Of a DNA stretch of 64,000 nt, positions 35,181-43,534 are shown in pieces. How positions within the stretch are numbered: position 1 is the stretch's first letter; each line of letters starts with the position of its first letter. Position numbers and translations under genes: made by a program. The DNA is taken from contig NZ_JBHTCX010000002.1 of the NCBI RefSeq assembly GCF_042666875.1, forward strand, positions 124,001 through 188,000. Reading direction: 5' to 3'. A model generated the notes under the pieces. The model searched no databases and was not told where the DNA came from. It saw only the letters and a list, made by a program, of their open reading frames with translations. The DNA is from Brachybacterium sp042666875 (GTDB lineage: Bacteria > Actinomycetota > Actinomycetes > Actinomycetales > Dermabacteraceae).

Positions 35181-36080
35181 TCAGGCGGTCGTCCGCAGCT
35201 GGCGGCGCAGGTAGATCCAGGAGGCGGCGAGCACGATGATCGTCAGGACCACGGCGACCGCGGCCCCGTAGCCGTAGCGGCTCAGCGTGAACGTCTGGCG
35301 GTACATCGTCAGCGCCAGGGTCTCCGAGGCCGTGCCGGGGCCGCCCTTGGTCAGCAGCCAGACGATGTCGAACGTCTTGAGGCTGGCCACCAGCGACATC
35401 CCGACCACCACGATGGTGATGGGATTCAGCTGGGGGAGGATGATGCTGACCAGCATGCGGGGGCCCGTGGCCCCGTCCAGCCGGCCGGCCTCGATGGTCT
35501 CCGGCGGGATGGACTGCAGACCCACCAGGAACAGGATCATCGCCGCCCCGGTCGCCTGCCAGGTGGAGGCGAGGATCATGACGATGGTGTTCATCGGCCA
35601 CTGCAGCAGCCATTCCTGCTGCAGGGCGGTCAGCCCGAGCATGCCGAGCATGTCGTTGATCGCGCCGTCGGTGGCGAGCATGAAGTTCCACAGGATCGCG
35701 GTGGTCGCCCCGGAGAGGGCGTAGGGCAGCACGACGGCGAAGCGGGCGATGCGCCCCCAGCCGAGGTTGTTGGTGCCCACCGCGATCAGCAGCCCCAGCA
35801 GCACCGGCAGCAGCAGGCTGCCGACGGTCCACATGCCCGTGTTGACCAGGGAGCGGCCGAAGTTCGGATCGCCCACCAGCGTCACGTAGTTCTCCAGCCC
35901 CACCCAGCTGCGCTGCAGGCCGTTGTCGCTGAAGAAGCTGCGGTAGACGGTGACCACGAAGGGCGTGAACAGCACGACGGCCACCAGGGCGACGGCCGGG
36001 GTGAGGAACAGGGCGAGCACACCGCGGGTGGTCCGGGTGCGGGTGGGGGCGGCAGGTCGGGCGGAGGTCGACGTCGTCAT
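35181..36080 (-). CDS. Carbohydrate ABC transporter permease, MalF type
   Basis: A 299-aa permease with six membrane segments. The EAA loop reads ETIEAGRLDGATGPRMLVSI. Its ATG shares one base with the stop of the upstream binding-protein gene (TGATG), showing tight operon coupling. With the MalG-type partner it forms the channel for the imported manno-oligosaccharide. Confidence 0.9.
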   Translation of the reverse strand: MTTSTSARPAAPTRTRTTRGVLALFLTPAVALVAVVLFTPFVVTVYRSFFSDNGLQRSWVGLENYVTLVGDPNFGRSLVNTGMWTVGSLLLPVLLGLLIAVGTNNLGWGRIARFAVVLPYALSGATTAILWNFMLATDGAINDMLGMLGLTALQQEWLLQWPMNTIVMILASTWQATGAAMILFLVGLQSIPPETIEAGRLDGATGPRMLVSIILPQLNPITIVVVGMSLVASLKTFDIVWLLTKGGPGTASETLALTMYRQTFTLSRYGYGAAVAVVLTIIVLAASWIYLRRQLRTTA

Positions 36081-37378
36081 CACAGGTTCCACTTCTTCCA
36101 TTCGTCCTCGGCGCGCTTCTGCATCTTCACCAGCGTCGCCGTGGCGTTCTGCGAACTGGGCGAGGCCATGAAGGCGCCCAGCTCCTGCACATTGCCCTCG
36201 ACCATCACCGGCGGGGACGCCTCCCAGTAGCGGGTGGCGAACTGCGGTGCGGTCTCGGCGACCGTCGCGGCCAGCTCCTGGACCGCGGGCACGGGCGGCA
36301 GCGCCTCGAGGTTCGCCGAGAGATCGTTGAGGAAGTCGACCCAGACCTGCTGGACATCGGTGCGCAGCCAGGAGCCGAGCACCGCCAGCGCCTCCTCGCG
36401 CTTGTGCGCGTTCTCGGCGACGGCCAGCGCCCCGCTCTCGGTGACGATGGTCGGCGCGGCCGACGGGTCCACGGGCGGGACCATGAACAGTCCGAAGACG
36501 TCGCCGAGGCCGGCCTGGACGTAGGTGTTGGCGTTCCAGGTGCCGTAGAGGTTCATCCCCACCGTCGCCTCCTCGAAGCGGCCGGGGACCTCGGGAACCG
36601 AGAAGTCCGGCGGGGAGAAGATGCCGCGGTCGTACAGCTCGGCCCAGGTCTCCATCGCCTCGACGGCGACGTCGTCGAGGTAGGAGGCCCGGCCCTCGGT
36701 GAGGTCCGTGTAGAAGTCCGGGTCCAGGCCGTTGACCAGCTGCTGGAACCAGATGATCGCCTCCCAGGTGCTGGTGCCGCCGCTGGCGATGGGGGTGATG
36801 CCGTCGGCCTTGAGCTCGTCGGCCACGCCGAGGAGGTCGTCCCAGGTCTGCGGGGGCTGCAGGCCGAGCTTGTCGAACGCCGGCCGCGAGTAGAACATCG
36901 CGTAGTAGGACTGGTGCAGCGGGACCGCGTAGGGCGTGCCGTCGACGCTGAAGCTCTCCCTCATCGCGGGGTCGACCCACTGCTGGGCCTCCGCCTCGTC
37001 CCAGATCTGCGTGAGGTCCGCGAAGATGCCGCTGCGGGCCACGTCGCGCAGCCGGTAGCCGTTCCACCACTTCACCAGGCCGGTGGTCGAATCGGTGCGG
37101 GCCGAGGTCCGCACGATCTGCTGGTAGCTGCTCACGTCGGGAGTGGCGCGCACGGCGATGCCGTGGCCGGTCTGCTCGCGCAGCAGGTCCCCGGCGTCGG
37201 TGAGGCCGGGCGCCCAGGTGGGATTGTCGTTGCTGAGCGTCACGTCGGGCCCGGGGGCGGCCCGGGTGAGCGTGCCGCGGGCGCATCCCGGCAGCAGGGC
37301 GACGGCACCGGCCGCTCCTGCGGCGGACAGTGCGGTGCGTCTGCTGACCGGCGTGGTGATCCGAGTCGTCGCTGACAC
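36080..37378 (-). CDS. Extracellular sugar-binding lipoprotein of ABC importer
   Basis: A 432-aa solute-binding protein of the carbohydrate (SBP_bac_1) type. The signal carries a twin-arginine-like SRRTALS and a lipobox, ALLPGC, so it is anchored to the membrane at that Cys. The ligand-binding region shows the usual VKWWNGYRL, YYAMFYSRPAFDKLG and TWDDLL elements. It is the first gene of the importer operon, followed by two permeases and the mannosidases. A LacI-type operator lies 71 bp upstream of its start. The mannoside ligand is inferred from the neighbours. Confidence 0.9.
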   Translation of the reverse strand: MSATTRITTPVSRRTALSAAGAAGAVALLPGCARGTLTRAAPGPDVTLSNDNPTWAPGLTDAGDLLREQTGHGIAVRATPDVSSYQQIVRTSARTDSTTGLVKWWNGYRLRDVARSGIFADLTQIWDEAEAQQWVDPAMRESFSVDGTPYAVPLHQSYYAMFYSRPAFDKLGLQPPQTWDDLLGVADELKADGITPIASGGTSTWEAIIWFQQLVNGLDPDFYTDLTEGRASYLDDVAVEAMETWAELYDRGIFSPPDFSVPEVPGRFEEATVGMNLYGTWNANTYVQAGLGDVFGLFMVPPVDPSAAPTIVTESGALAVAENAHKREEALAVLGSWLRTDVQQVWVDFLNDLSANLEALPPVPAVQELAATVAETAPQFATRYWEASPPVMVEGNVQELGAFMASPSSQNATATLVKMQKRAEDEWKKWNL

Positions 37379-37449
37379 CGGGGCTCCTATCTCTCTCAGG
37401 GCACATCGGCAGCACGGAGAGGACTACCGCGCCGGAGTGACGGCACGAA

Positions 37450-37461
37450 GGTAACGTTAAC
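37450..37461. promoter_or_regulatory. LacI-type operator upstream of the importer operon
   Basis: GGTAACGTTAAC contains the perfect 8-bp palindrome TAACGTTA with a central CG, typical of LacI-family sites. It shares GGTAACG with the site at 38553. Confidence 0.6.
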
Positions 37462-37587
37462 AGCGACGGCGCGCAAGGGGCTTGTCTGGGGTTGGCGCCG
37501 ATGCCGCAGGTAGACGCCGACAAACTCGGGACGATGGCCCCTTGGTGTCGAAGGCGCCCCGTCCAGCGGGGTTGCCGCGGTGGTAGC

Positions 37588-37610
37588 GATACCCGCATGC
37601 GTCGGGTATC
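37588..37610 (-). terminator. Hairpin at the end of the ROK kinase gene
   Basis: GATACCCG (37588-37595) and CGGGTATC (37603-37610) form a perfect 8-bp stem with a 7-nt loop overlapping the stop codon. It could end the kinase transcript. Confidence 0.5.
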
Positions 37611-38511
37611 AGGCCTCCGACGTGCCCAGGACCGCGCCGATCATGCTCGCCTGCTCGGTGGGCAGCACGCCGCGCGCCACGTGCGGGACCTGCTCCTCGC
37701 CCCCCAGGGAGGCGGCGAGCCTCCGGCGCAGCGTCGGGAGCAGCAGATCCTCGGAGGCGGCCATGGAACCGCCGATGACCAGGCGCTCCGCCCCGAAACG
37801 CTGCAGCCAGGGAGCCAGGGCGCGGCCAAGGGCGTCCATCCCGGTCTCGAGGGTCGCGATGGCATCACGGTCGCCGGTGCGGGCGCACGCGGCGATCTCC
37901 GCGACGTCGGCGAGTCGGCCGGTGCGCTCGCGATAGGCCTGGCGCAGGGCGCGGCGGGAGACGAGGTCCTCCACCGGGGAACCGTCGACCTCGGCGAGGT
38001 GCAGGTTCCCGTCGGGCGGGACCTCGGGACCCGAACTGAGGCAGCGTCCGCGGTCGACGAAGGCGCTGCCGATCCCCGTCCCCAGCGTGATGGCCACACA
38101 TCGGTCCACGCGCGCGCCGGCGCCGGCCGCCCATTCACCCAGACCGAAGGCCTCGGCGTCGTTGACGAAGCGCACCGATGCGGGATCGCGGTCCCAGCGC
38201 GCCGCGAGCCCGCCGCGCATGTCCACCCCGCTGAGCTGGGCGAACTTCGCGACGCCCTTGAAGTCGCCGTGGCCCCGCGCGTAGTCGAAGGGGCCCGGGA
38301 TGGCGAGCGCGACCCGCTCGCTGCGGCGGCTGTGCTCGCGGGCGCAGTCGGCGATGCGGTCCAGGATGACCTCGGCCGCAGCGTCGGCGTCCAGCGGGTC
38401 GCGCCGTTCCTGACGGACCTCCTGCCCCCGCGCGACGAGGGCGGAGGAGACGTGCGTCCCGCCGATGTCCACCGCGGTGACGGTGCTCGCTGTCTGTGGG
38501 TCGAGGGGCAT
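37609..38511 (-). CDS. ROK-family sugar kinase (probable mannokinase/glucokinase)
   Basis: A 300-aa ROK kinase. The ATP-binding DIGGTHVSSALV is at the N-terminus, the catalytic Asp is in FVNDAEAFGLGEW, and ITLGTGIGSAFVD follows. The Cys-rich zinc motif (CxCGxxGC) of many ROK proteins is missing; the region reads GNLHLAEVDGSPVEDLV. Next to mannosidases and two mannose-6-phosphate isomerases, mannose is the likely substrate. GGAAGGA precedes the ATG. It is divergent from the first isomerase, with a LacI-type site between them. Confidence 0.85.
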   Translation of the reverse strand: MPLDPQTASTVTAVDIGGTHVSSALVARGQEVRQERRDPLDADAAAEVILDRIADCAREHSRRSERVALAIPGPFDYARGHGDFKGVAKFAQLSGVDMRGGLAARWDRDPASVRFVNDAEAFGLGEWAAGAGARVDRCVAITLGTGIGSAFVDRGRCLSSGPEVPPDGNLHLAEVDGSPVEDLVSRRALRQAYRERTGRLADVAEIAACARTGDRDAIATLETGMDALGRALAPWLQRFGAERLVIGGSMAASEDLLLPTLRRRLAASLGGEEQVPHVARGVLPTEQASMIGAVLGTSEA

Positions 38512-38552
38512 CGGCCCATCCTTCCGTGTTCGCGGCGCGTGTGGCATGCTGT

Positions 38553-38564
38553 GGTAACGATACC
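38553..38564. promoter_or_regulatory. LacI-type operator between the ROK kinase and the isomerase genes
   Basis: GGTAACGATACC, within the 14-bp TGGTAACGATACCA, has outer arms TGGTA/TACCA and a central CG. It resembles the importer-operon site and could control both divergent transcripts. Confidence 0.6.
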
Positions 38565-38585
38565 AAGCAGATGAGCAGGAGCACG

Positions 38586-40349
38586 ATGCGGATCCCAGCC
38601 AGCGCCGCGGCGCGCAACTATGACAAGCAGCCCGTGATCGAGGTCCCCGGTGACCACGAGGCGTGGCGGGGATCCGCGGCCTGGACCGCACTGGCGGAGC
38701 ATGCCCACGGGGGCACCATCGTCATCGACGCCTATCCCGGCAGCGACCTTCCGGCCCTGATCGCCGCGGCCGATGAGGCGATGCCGGAGGCCGTCGTGAT
38801 CGACGTGGAGGAGGAGGCGGCGCTGCCGCCCGAGACCATCGCCGCCCAGATCGAGGGCGACCTCACCGACGACCGGGTCTTCGGGATCATGTCCCATCAC
38901 CGGCTCGAGGAGTTCTACGACGCCGCTCGCCTGCAGGCGCTGGCCGATCGCGTCGTCGGTGATCCCCGCCAGCACGTGCTGATCGGGTGGGGCGCGGCGC
39001 TGGTCCCGCTGGAGCCGGCAACTCTGGTGCTGGCCGATCTGGCGCGCTGGGAGATCCAGCAGCGCTTCCGCCGGGGCGGGGGCAACTGGCGCGCGGGCAA
39101 CGGCGAGGACGACGCACTGCGGAAGTTCAAGCGCGGCTACTTCGTCGAATGGCGCACGGCCGACCGCCACAAGCTGAGCCTGTTCGATCACCTGGATTTC
39201 CTGCTGGATGCCAATGCCTCCGTCGATGAGGTCAAGCTCACCACCGGTGATGCCCTCCGTGTGGGCCTGGAGACTGCCGCGCGGCGCCCCTTCCGGGTGG
39301 TGCCGTTCTTCGATCCCGGCGTCTGGGGCGGTCAGTGGATGAAGGAGGTCTGCGGTCTGGATCCTGAGGCCGCCAACTACGCCTGGTGCTTCGACTGCGT
39401 CCCGGAGGAGAACAGCCTGCTGCTGTCCGTCGGCTCCGAGGTGCTCGAGATCCCCGCTCTTGACGTGGTGATCAGCCACCCGCGCGAGCTGCTCGGCCCA
39501 CAGACCTTCGCCCGTTTCGGCGCGGAGTTCCCGATCCGCTTCGACTTCCTGGACACCATCGGCGGCGGGAACCTGTCGCTGCAGGTCCACCCGCTGACGG
39601 AATACATCAAGCAGACCTTCGGCATGACCTACACCCAGGACGAGAGCTACTACATGCTCGACGCCGACGAGGACGCGAAGGTCTACCTCGGGCTCAAGCC
39701 CGGCATCGACCCCCGGGAGATGGAGGCCGCGCTGCGCCGCGCGGAGACAGGGGAGGCGCCCTTCGAGGCGGAGGAGTACGTCAACACCTTCCCGACGCAG
39801 GCGCACGACCACTTCGCGATCCCGGCCGGGACCGTGCACGCCTCCGGCGCCGGATCGATGGTGCTGGAGATCTCCGCGACGCCGTACATCTTCACCTTCA
39901 AGATGTGGGACTGGGGCCGGGTGGGCCTGGACGGCATCCCGCGCCCGATCCACCTCGACCACGCGATGGCCAACGTCCAATGGGACCGCGACACGGAGTG
40001 GACCCGCGAGCAGCTGGTCAACCCCGTCGAGCCCGTGGCCGAGGGGGAGGGCTGGCGCGAGGAGCGCACCGGGCTGCACGAACTCGAGTTCATCGAGGTG
40101 CGCCGGCACTGGTTCACCGCGCCCGTCGAGCACGACACCGAGGGCACCGTGAACGTGCTGAACCTCGTCCAGGGCACCGAAGCGGTCATCGAGAGTCCCG
40201 ACGGGGCCTTCGACCCCTTCACCGTGCACTACGCGGAGACCTTCATCGTCCCCGCCGAGGTGGGCCGGTACCGGATCCGTCCGCTCGGCGAGGGCGAGCA
40301 CGCGACGGTCAAGGCGTCCGTGCGCGGCACCGAGATGCGTCGGCGCTGA
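38586..40349 (+). CDS. Class I mannose-6-phosphate isomerase, long form
   Basis: A 587-aa enzyme. The last 330 residues carry the PMI cupin core: SLQVHP (metal ligands Gln and His) and AIPAGTVHASGAG (metal-ligand His). The first 250 residues are an unusual extra domain that includes a P-loop-free, kinase-like look (TIVIDAYPGSD, VLIGWGAALVPLE); its role is unclear. The enzyme would interconvert mannose 6-phosphate and fructose 6-phosphate. ATG 38586 has AGGAG 4 nt upstream; ATG 38571 is an alternative. The second isomerase overlaps its stop by 1 nt. Confidence 0.82.
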   Translation: MRIPASAAARNYDKQPVIEVPGDHEAWRGSAAWTALAEHAHGGTIVIDAYPGSDLPALIAAADEAMPEAVVIDVEEEAALPPETIAAQIEGDLTDDRVFGIMSHHRLEEFYDAARLQALADRVVGDPRQHVLIGWGAALVPLEPATLVLADLARWEIQQRFRRGGGNWRAGNGEDDALRKFKRGYFVEWRTADRHKLSLFDHLDFLLDANASVDEVKLTTGDALRVGLETAARRPFRVVPFFDPGVWGGQWMKEVCGLDPEAANYAWCFDCVPEENSLLLSVGSEVLEIPALDVVISHPRELLGPQTFARFGAEFPIRFDFLDTIGGGNLSLQVHPLTEYIKQTFGMTYTQDESYYMLDADEDAKVYLGLKPGIDPREMEAALRRAETGEAPFEAEEYVNTFPTQAHDHFAIPAGTVHASGAGSMVLEISATPYIFTFKMWDWGRVGLDGIPRPIHLDHAMANVQWDRDTEWTREQLVNPVEPVAEGEGWREERTGLHELEFIEVRRHWFTAPVEHDTEGTVNVLNLVQGTEAVIESPDGAFDPFTVHYAETFIVPAEVGRYRIRPLGEGEHATVKASVRGTEMRRR

Positions 40350-41566
40350 TGTTCGTCGAGATCACGAACGAGCCCAGGCCCTATGCCTGGGGATCACGCA
40401 CGCTCATCCCGGAGTTCCTCGGACGCGCTCCCAGCGGGTACCCGGAGGCAGAGCTGTGGCTGGGTGCGCACCCGCTGTGCCCCAGCCGCATCCTCGACCC
40501 CTCCCGTACCGGCGGTCACGAGCACCTCGATGCCTGGATCGCGGCCGAGCCGGAGCGCACGCTGGGTGCTGACCGCGACGGTGACGAGCTGCCGTTCCTC
40601 ATGAAGCTGCTGGCCGCCGGCGAGCCGCTGTCCATTCAGGTTCACCCCGATGCTGAGCAGGCCCGGGAGGGGTTCGAGGCGGAGAACGCCCGGGGCGTTC
40701 CCGTCGACAGCCCGGTGCGCACCTACAAGGATCCCCGGCACAAACCCGAGATCGCGCTCGCCCTCGAGGATCCTTTCGACGCGCTGGCGGGGTTCCGGCC
40801 TCTCGAGCGCACTCGGCGGCTGCTCACCGAGCTGAGCGAGCGAGCCGCCCACCGGCCGGATGCCCAGCGCATCCTGACCCAGCTGGCCGCGCAGCTCGAA
40901 GGGCCGACGGAGCCCGCCCTGCGGCAGGTCATGGCGCAGTTCCTCGACGACACCGCCGCTGCGCCGCTGCTGGACGCTGTCACGGCCGCGGTCGCCGAGC
41001 CGGCCGTGGACGGGGAGTTCGCCGCCGAGATCACCACCCTGGCCGAGATCGCCGCCGCCCGGCCCGGTGATCCCGGGCTGCTGGTCGCCCTGCTGCTGAA
41101 CCGCGTCACCCTCGAGCGGGACCAGGCCGTCTACCTGCCGCCGGGCAACGTCCACGCCTATCTGCGGGGCCTCGCCGTCGAGGTCATGGCCGCCTCCGAC
41201 AACGTCGTGCGCGCGGGCCTGACGGGAAAACATCTCGACGTCGACGAGCTCCAGCGCATCACGCGCTTCGCGGAGACCCCGGGACCCGTCCACACGGCGG
41301 ACCAGCCAGCCGAGGGCGTGGCGATCTACCGTCCCGACGAACGCGACTTCCAGCTCAGCGTGCTGAGCGCACCGGCCGACGGCGAGGTCTCCGCCGAGCT
41401 GAACGGCCCAGGGATCGCCCTCGTCCTGGACGGCGCCCCGCAGCTGCGCGGCCGGCACGAGAGCGCCGCCCCGACCCGCGGCCAGGCCCTGTTCATCACT
41501 CCCGATGAGTGCTCTCTGCACGTGTCCGGGACCGGCCGGATCGCGCTGGCGACCACCGGGAGGTGA
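40349..41566 (+). CDS. manA: Class I mannose-6-phosphate isomerase, classical form
   Basis: A 405-aa type I phosphomannose isomerase converting mannose 6-phosphate to fructose 6-phosphate. The zinc ligands are in SIQVHP and DPRHKPEIALAL and in LPPGNVHAYLRG, the three hallmark segments. Its length fits the family. The ATG overlaps the stop of the long-form isomerase (TGATG), so both are made from one transcript. Confidence 0.93.
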   Translation: MFVEITNEPRPYAWGSRTLIPEFLGRAPSGYPEAELWLGAHPLCPSRILDPSRTGGHEHLDAWIAAEPERTLGADRDGDELPFLMKLLAAGEPLSIQVHPDAEQAREGFEAENARGVPVDSPVRTYKDPRHKPEIALALEDPFDALAGFRPLERTRRLLTELSERAAHRPDAQRILTQLAAQLEGPTEPALRQVMAQFLDDTAAAPLLDAVTAAVAEPAVDGEFAAEITTLAEIAAARPGDPGLLVALLLNRVTLERDQAVYLPPGNVHAYLRGLAVEVMAASDNVVRAGLTGKHLDVDELQRITRFAETPGPVHTADQPAEGVAIYRPDERDFQLSVLSAPADGEVSAELNGPGIALVLDGAPQLRGRHESAAPTRGQALFITPDECSLHVSGTGRIALATTGR

Positions 41567-41689
41567 CCGACCAGCTGGTCGACATGGGCCCCACCCATGC
41601 CCACATATCGGCGCGTAGAGTGGCGAGGTCGGCCACGGTCGTCACCGGTCGGCGGACTGTCGGCTGACCTACTACGGGACGGGCGGTTC

Positions 41690-42420
41690 ATGCGGGACGA
41701 CGGCGCGGATGCTCCGGCGAATTCTGTCCAGGATCTGCTGCTGGACAGCGAAGACATCACCAGCTTCCTGCGGGAGTTCACGTCCATCCTGGCCGAGCGA
41801 CTCTCGGACGGCGAGGGGACCGCGTGGTGCGCGGTCAGTCTCTGCGCGAGAAGAGGGCGGCCACAGCAGCCGCCTCCAGCCCCCAGGCGGAGGCGCTGGA
41901 TGAGACGCAGACCAGCTTCGCCGACGGGCCCTGCCTGACGGCGATCCGCGAGCACACCATCATCCGCGTCGGCGATACGCGGGACGACAACCGGTGGCCC
42001 GAGTATCACGCCATCGCCTCGAAGGAGGGTGTCCGTTCGGTGCTGGGGATCCCGTTCGAGCTCGGCGAAGAAGGATTCGCGGGCGTGAACAGCTACTCCC
42101 CGACGCCGAACGACTTCGGTCCCGAGAAGGTCGAGCTGCTCGAGCACGAGGTCCGCCAGGCCTCGAACGCGCTGCGGCTGGCGGTGCGGATGGCGCGACT
42201 GCGGGAGACCGAGAAGGATCTTCACGCCGCCATGGAATCCCGAACCGTCATCGATCTGGCGGTGGGCATCGTCATGGCCCAGAACCGGTGCGCGCAGCAA
42301 GAGGCGGTCGCGATCCTCAAGGCGGCCTCGAGCCATCGCAACGTCAAGCTGCGCGAGCTGGCCGCGGAACTCGTGACCAAGCTCGACCCGGCGGAGCCGA
42401 ACACGCACTTCGACGCCTGA
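41690..42420 (+). pseudogene. GAF-ANTAR transcription antitermination regulator, broken by a frameshift
   Basis: The first frame encodes the start of a GAF domain (SEDITSFLREFTSILAERLS, then TAWCAVSL). Near 41840-41843 the homology moves to another frame and continues (REKRAATAAASSPQAEALDE, then FADGPCLTAIREHTI) through an intact ANTAR domain (VIDLAVGIVMAQNRCAQQEA). The text reads ctctg where ctcctg would restore an AVSLLREKR protein, so a one-base deletion is likely. ANTAR proteins bind RNA and prevent termination. The start at 41690 is chosen to include the whole GAF domain. Confidence 0.8.
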
Positions 42421-42529
42421 GGATGGTCTGAGCCACAGCTGGGTTCGATCTGATATGGACCGCTGGTAAAGTCGGTCTCGCTGGTCAAGCATGGGGCCGC
42501 GCCGTTCGTGATGCGCAAGAAGGCCCGCC

Positions 42530-42826
42530 ATGACCCACAGAATCTCGGTCACCGTTCGTGCTGATGTGGATGCCCGCGAGATCCGGCTCCTCGTCACCGG
42601 GTGCCTCACCGAAGACACCCAGCAGACCCTCCTCCCGCTGGCCCGACGGGCGTGCGCTCTCGGCCCCCTCCAGGTGACGATCGACCTCACCGAGGCCCGT
42701 CACATCGAGACGACGGGCGTGGCTCAACTGCGCTCCGTCCTGGAGCCCGTGCGCTTCCTGCTCCCTCCCGAGCCCTTGCCCGACTGCTCACCGAGCAGCG
42801 ACGTCCCGGCGCTGAGCGTGGTCTGA
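42530..42826 (+). CDS. STAS-like (anti-sigma-factor-antagonist-like) small protein
   Basis: A 98-aa protein with the outline of a short STAS domain: ISVTVRADVDAREIRLLVTG, then LQVTIDLTEARHIETTGVAQ, where T-T-G takes the place of the usual phospho-acceptor SSG. It could act in a partner-switching sigma control. Because the preceding gene is a broken GAF-ANTAR protein, a link to general stress signalling is plausible but unproven. The last 20 residues are Pro/Ser-rich. It overlaps the TetR start by 1 nt. Confidence 0.6.
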   Translation: MTHRISVTVRADVDAREIRLLVTGCLTEDTQQTLLPLARRACALGPLQVTIDLTEARHIETTGVAQLRSVLEPVRFLLPPEPLPDCSPSSDVPALSVV

Positions 42827-43527
42827 TGGCGGGCGTCGACTCAGCGGCCGTGGTCCCGCCCGAGGGTGTGGCACTCCCGGCTGATACGGCCGCAGCGCCG
42901 ACGGCGACTGTGCAGGCCCCCGCGGCGCCACCGACCCGCGAGAAGCGCTCCTCGCGCCGCGAGAAGACCCTCGAGGGCGCGGCGGAGATGTTCGCCGAGT
43001 ACGGGTACTACGGGGCCAGCCTGCGTGACATCGCGGCGCGGGTCGGCATCTCCCACCCGGGGATGCTGCACCATTTCGCGTCGAAGGAAGCGCTGCTGGA
43101 CGCCGTCATCGATCTCCTCGAGGCCCACGCGCAGGAGGCCCTGGACGAGATCGACGAGCTCGGCGCCGATCCGGACACGCTGCTGCGGGGACTGGCCAGG
43201 TTCTGGCACCCCGGGTGCACGCCGATCCAGCTGCTGGCGACGCTGGACGCCAACGTGATCAGCTCCGACCATCCGGGTCGGTTCCGGGTGGCGCGCCTGC
43301 GCCGGGTGCACGAGCACGTGCTGGAGCAGTGCCTGGCGGCTCTGGACGAGCGCGGCTTCCTCCAGGAAGGGGTCGAGCCGGCCTTCGCGGCCCGGACGAT
43401 GGTCGCCCTGGTGCTCAGCCATGCGATGCGCGAGCGCACCGTGCGCACCATGCAGAGCGCTCTGCGGGACGACGCCCCGATGTCCGATCTCGGCAAGCTG
43501 GTGCGGCTGATCCTGCAGGCGGGCTGA
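42826..43527 (+). CDS. TetR-family regulator
   Basis: A 233-aa regulator with an Ala/Pro-rich leader of about 40 residues. The helix-turn-helix is at about residues 45-92 (EGAAEMFAEYGYYGASLRDI, then ARVGISHPGMLHHFASKEAL). The C-terminal helical domain is of the common actinobacterial kind. The start overlaps the stop of the STAS-like gene (TGATG), so the two are co-expressed. Confidence 0.83.
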   Translation: MAGVDSAAVVPPEGVALPADTAAAPTATVQAPAAPPTREKRSSRREKTLEGAAEMFAEYGYYGASLRDIAARVGISHPGMLHHFASKEALLDAVIDLLEAHAQEALDEIDELGADPDTLLRGLARFWHPGCTPIQLLATLDANVISSDHPGRFRVARLRRVHEHVLEQCLAALDERGFLQEGVEPAFAARTMVALVLSHAMRERTVRTMQSALRDDAPMSDLGKLVRLILQAG

Positions 43528-43534
43528 GGCCGCG

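Noticed and set aside
35181..37598. Long minus-strand frame extending the MalF-type permease upstream
   Set aside because: The extension is an out-of-frame reading of the binding-protein gene; the permease begins at 36080, overlapping the preceding stop.
41840..41843. Programmed frameshift in the GAF-ANTAR gene
   Set aside because: There is no slippery run or downstream structure, and the loss of one C explains the break.
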